A stretch of 64,000 nucleotides of DNA, taken from positions 1,364,001 through 1,428,000 of the forward strand of contig NZ_AP025515.1 of NCBI RefSeq assembly GCF_024347655.1, in the 5' to 3' direction. Shown in pieces: positions 62,813-64,000 of the stretch. The notes under the pieces are model-generated. The model was given only the letters and a program-made list of their open reading frames with translations, had not been told where the DNA came from and made no database searches. Both the position numbers and the translations under genes were made by a program. The DNA is from Vibrio toranzoniae. Lineage in GTDB: Bacteria > Pseudomonadota > Gammaproteobacteria > Enterobacterales > Vibrionaceae. Numbering within the stretch: the stretch's first letter is position 1; every line of letters starts with the position of its first letter.

Positions 62813-63109
62813 ATGACCATAGAGATAAAGAACGTAACCGAACCTGAAGTAACTTGTGCCAATTGTCAGGCATGCTGTTGTCGGCTAGAAGTTATGATCA
62901 TCACAGATACCGGCGTTCCTGAAGAGCATATTGCTTATGACGAATGGGGCGGTGAAACCATGCTGAGATTAGACGACGGCTGGTGTTCGGCAGTTGATAG
63001 AGAAACACTAATGTGTACTATCTACGAAAACCGACCTTGGATCTGTCGTGAGTTTGAAATGGGTTCTTTTGAGTGTGTCGAGCAGCGAATTGATGTGATG
63101 GGGGAATAG
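62813..63109 (+). CDS. YkgJ-family cysteine-cluster protein
   Basis: The 98-residue protein carries an N-terminal cysteine cluster (CANCQACCCR, residues ~15-24) and three further cysteines (GWCSAVD, LMCTIYENRPWICREF). The layout matches the YkgJ/CxxCxxCC zinc- or iron-sulfur-binding family, including the conserved RPWICREFE motif. No function is established for the family. A short GTGTAGTCACTT leader precedes the ATG; no strong ribosome site is seen. Confidence 0.83.
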   Translation: MTIEIKNVTEPEVTCANCQACCCRLEVMIITDTGVPEEHIAYDEWGGETMLRLDDGWCSAVDRETLMCTIYENRPWICREFEMGSFECVEQRIDVMGE

Positions 63110-63385
63110 TGTTAGTTGGCCTTAAAAGCGAGCTCTCAACCACTTAATATGAATGGCCTGCTCATTGAGATCAATGTATGAATGCAGTGGCTTTGGTGCA
63201 TTCACTATCGATCGATAGATAGTGCCTCGAAATAGCCATAGGCTTTATTAAACCACACAAAGCGTTGAAACAAGATGATACTCTGAGACAACAGAGTACC
63301 TTGGAACATTAATTAGGTATTCGGTTTGATGAATACCTAACCATTCTCTCTTTCAGGCTTTCGCACTCCTCACTGTACATTTTGT
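63110..63385. other. Intergenic region with clustered inverted repeats
   Basis: The 276-bp gap between convergent genes contains TGAATGCA (63179-63186) paired with TGCATTCA (63197-63204). A perfect 14-bp palindrome CTATCGATCGATAG is at 63205-63218, with outer CACTATC/GATAGTG arms (63203-63224). At 63313-63340, TTAGGTATTC pairs with GAATACCTAA. The last is 46 bp past the minus-strand stop and is a terminator candidate with a poor T-run. Confidence 0.5.
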
Positions 63386-64000
63386 TTAGAACTCTGAAGG
63401 CACCTCAAACTCGATCCACTCTCCCGTTACTGGGTGAATTAATTTGAGGTACCCAGCATGTAGATGTAGGCGATCGCGTTTGTAACCATAAAGATCATCA
63501 CCGCGGATTGGAACACCAAGACCTAATGGATGAGCACAGTGCACACGTAACTGATGTGTGCGGCCCGTCTTAGGGTATAAGTGAACCTTGGTTTTGCCAT
63601 TTTTCGTGCTGACCACTTCCCAATGGGTTTCTGCATCTCGTCCATGTTCATGGCAAACCAGCTGTCTTGGCCTGTCCGTGATGTCGCCGCGCAAGGGCAA
63701 GCTGATATCACCAGATCTACCCTCTATTTCATCATCTAGCAGAGCGGTGTAACGCTTCTCAACTGTTCTATCGATAAACTGTTTTTGGATGTGTTTGTTT
63801 GATCTTGCCGTGAGCGCCAAGATCAATAATCCAGAAGTCGACATGTCCAACCGATGAATAATCAAAGGGCCAGTTGCTTCGGGGTAACGATCTTTGATAC
63901 GAGTATAAATTGAGTCTTCGATAAACTTGCCGGGAACCGAGAGAAACTCTTCTGGTTTGTTAACCACCACGATCTCGTTGTCTTCATAAACAATATCGAA
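63386..64000 (-). CDS. RluA-family pseudouridine synthase (5' end outside window)
   Basis: The reading frame continues past the right edge; the visible 205 codons start FDIVYEDNEIVVVNKP. The catalytic motif HRLDMSTSG (Asp is the nucleophile), EKRYTALL, KTGRTHQLRVHCAHPLG and LHLHAGYLKLIHP are those of RluA/RluC/TruC-type enzymes. It isomerises a uridine in rRNA or tRNA in the cytoplasm. No S4 domain can be seen, but the missing N-terminus is short, so it is probably the compact RluA-like form. Target RNA unknown. Confidence 0.9.
   Translation of the reverse strand, partial: FDIVYEDNEIVVVNKPEEFLSVPGKFIEDSIYTRIKDRYPEATGPLIIHRLDMSTSGLLILALTARSNKHIQKQFIDRTVEKRYTALLDDEIEGRSGDISLPLRGDITDRPRQLVCHEHGRDAETHWEVVSTKNGKTKVHLYPKTGRTHQLRVHCAHPLGLGVPIRGDDLYGYKRDRLHLHAGYLKLIHPVTGEWIEFEVPSEF

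Overview
The window looks like a gammaproteobacterial chromosome of the genus Vibrio, most like the Splendidus clade. This rests on gene content and protein style (large chitinase with two CBM5/12 modules, BCCT carrier, YaeQ, YjdM, YqhD/YqhC pair, tRNA-Gly(TCC) doublet, mid-40s GC by eye). No marker gene is present to fix the species or the replicon. I see no insertion sequence, integrase, prophage, CRISPR array or rRNA.

Layout. 1-3.3 kb: the end of a SorC/DeoR-type sugar-responsive regulator and a membrane GGDEF-EAL protein with a degenerate GGDEF site. 3.7-8.2 kb: a sulfurtransferase, a small membrane protein, the moeA-moeB molybdopterin operon and the divergent folE. 8.3-11.3 kb: yaeQ with an unknown partner, a cold-shock protein and a soluble PQQ sugar dehydrogenase. 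11.6-19.2 kb: an EmrD-like efflux pump, an AraC regulator and a hydroxamate-siderophore uptake set (TonB receptor, FhuD-like and fused FhuB-like proteins) without an ATPase gene. 19.4-21.6 kb: a crotonase and an Old-Yellow-Enzyme-like reductase.

21.9-33.9 kb is the most unusual part. Two overlapping ABC-exporter genes, both with altered catalytic motifs, and an HlyD adaptor face a 2192-residue VCBS-repeat surface protein. The latter carries ~1.4-kb near-identical internal repeats and an Asp/His-rich tail in place of the usual RTX end. I infer a dedicated export system, but the link rests on adjacency only.

34.0-41.7 kb is a copper/silver resistance island: a MerR-type promoter with a 19-bp spacer, a small Met/His/Cys-rich exported protein, CusC, CusB (with two CusF-like domains fused at its end), CusA and a Met-rich cupredoxin containing a 9-bp tandem repeat. 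Two tRNA-Gly genes follow. 42.5-50.8 kb: a ThrE-type exporter, YjdM, an acetyltransferase, a four-gene polar amino-acid ABC importer, and the divergent yqhD/yqhC aldehyde-detoxification pair. 51-56.4 kb: a cupin, a protein made of three tandem RidA domains, small envelope proteins, an acetyltransferase and a BCCT transporter. 56.9-64 kb: a secreted GH18 chitinase, a YgjV-like membrane protein, a DUF4136 lipoprotein, a PBP5-type DD-carboxypeptidase, a cysteine-cluster protein and a partial RluA-type pseudouridine synthase cut by the window end.

All assignments come from reading motifs and context; no database search was possible.
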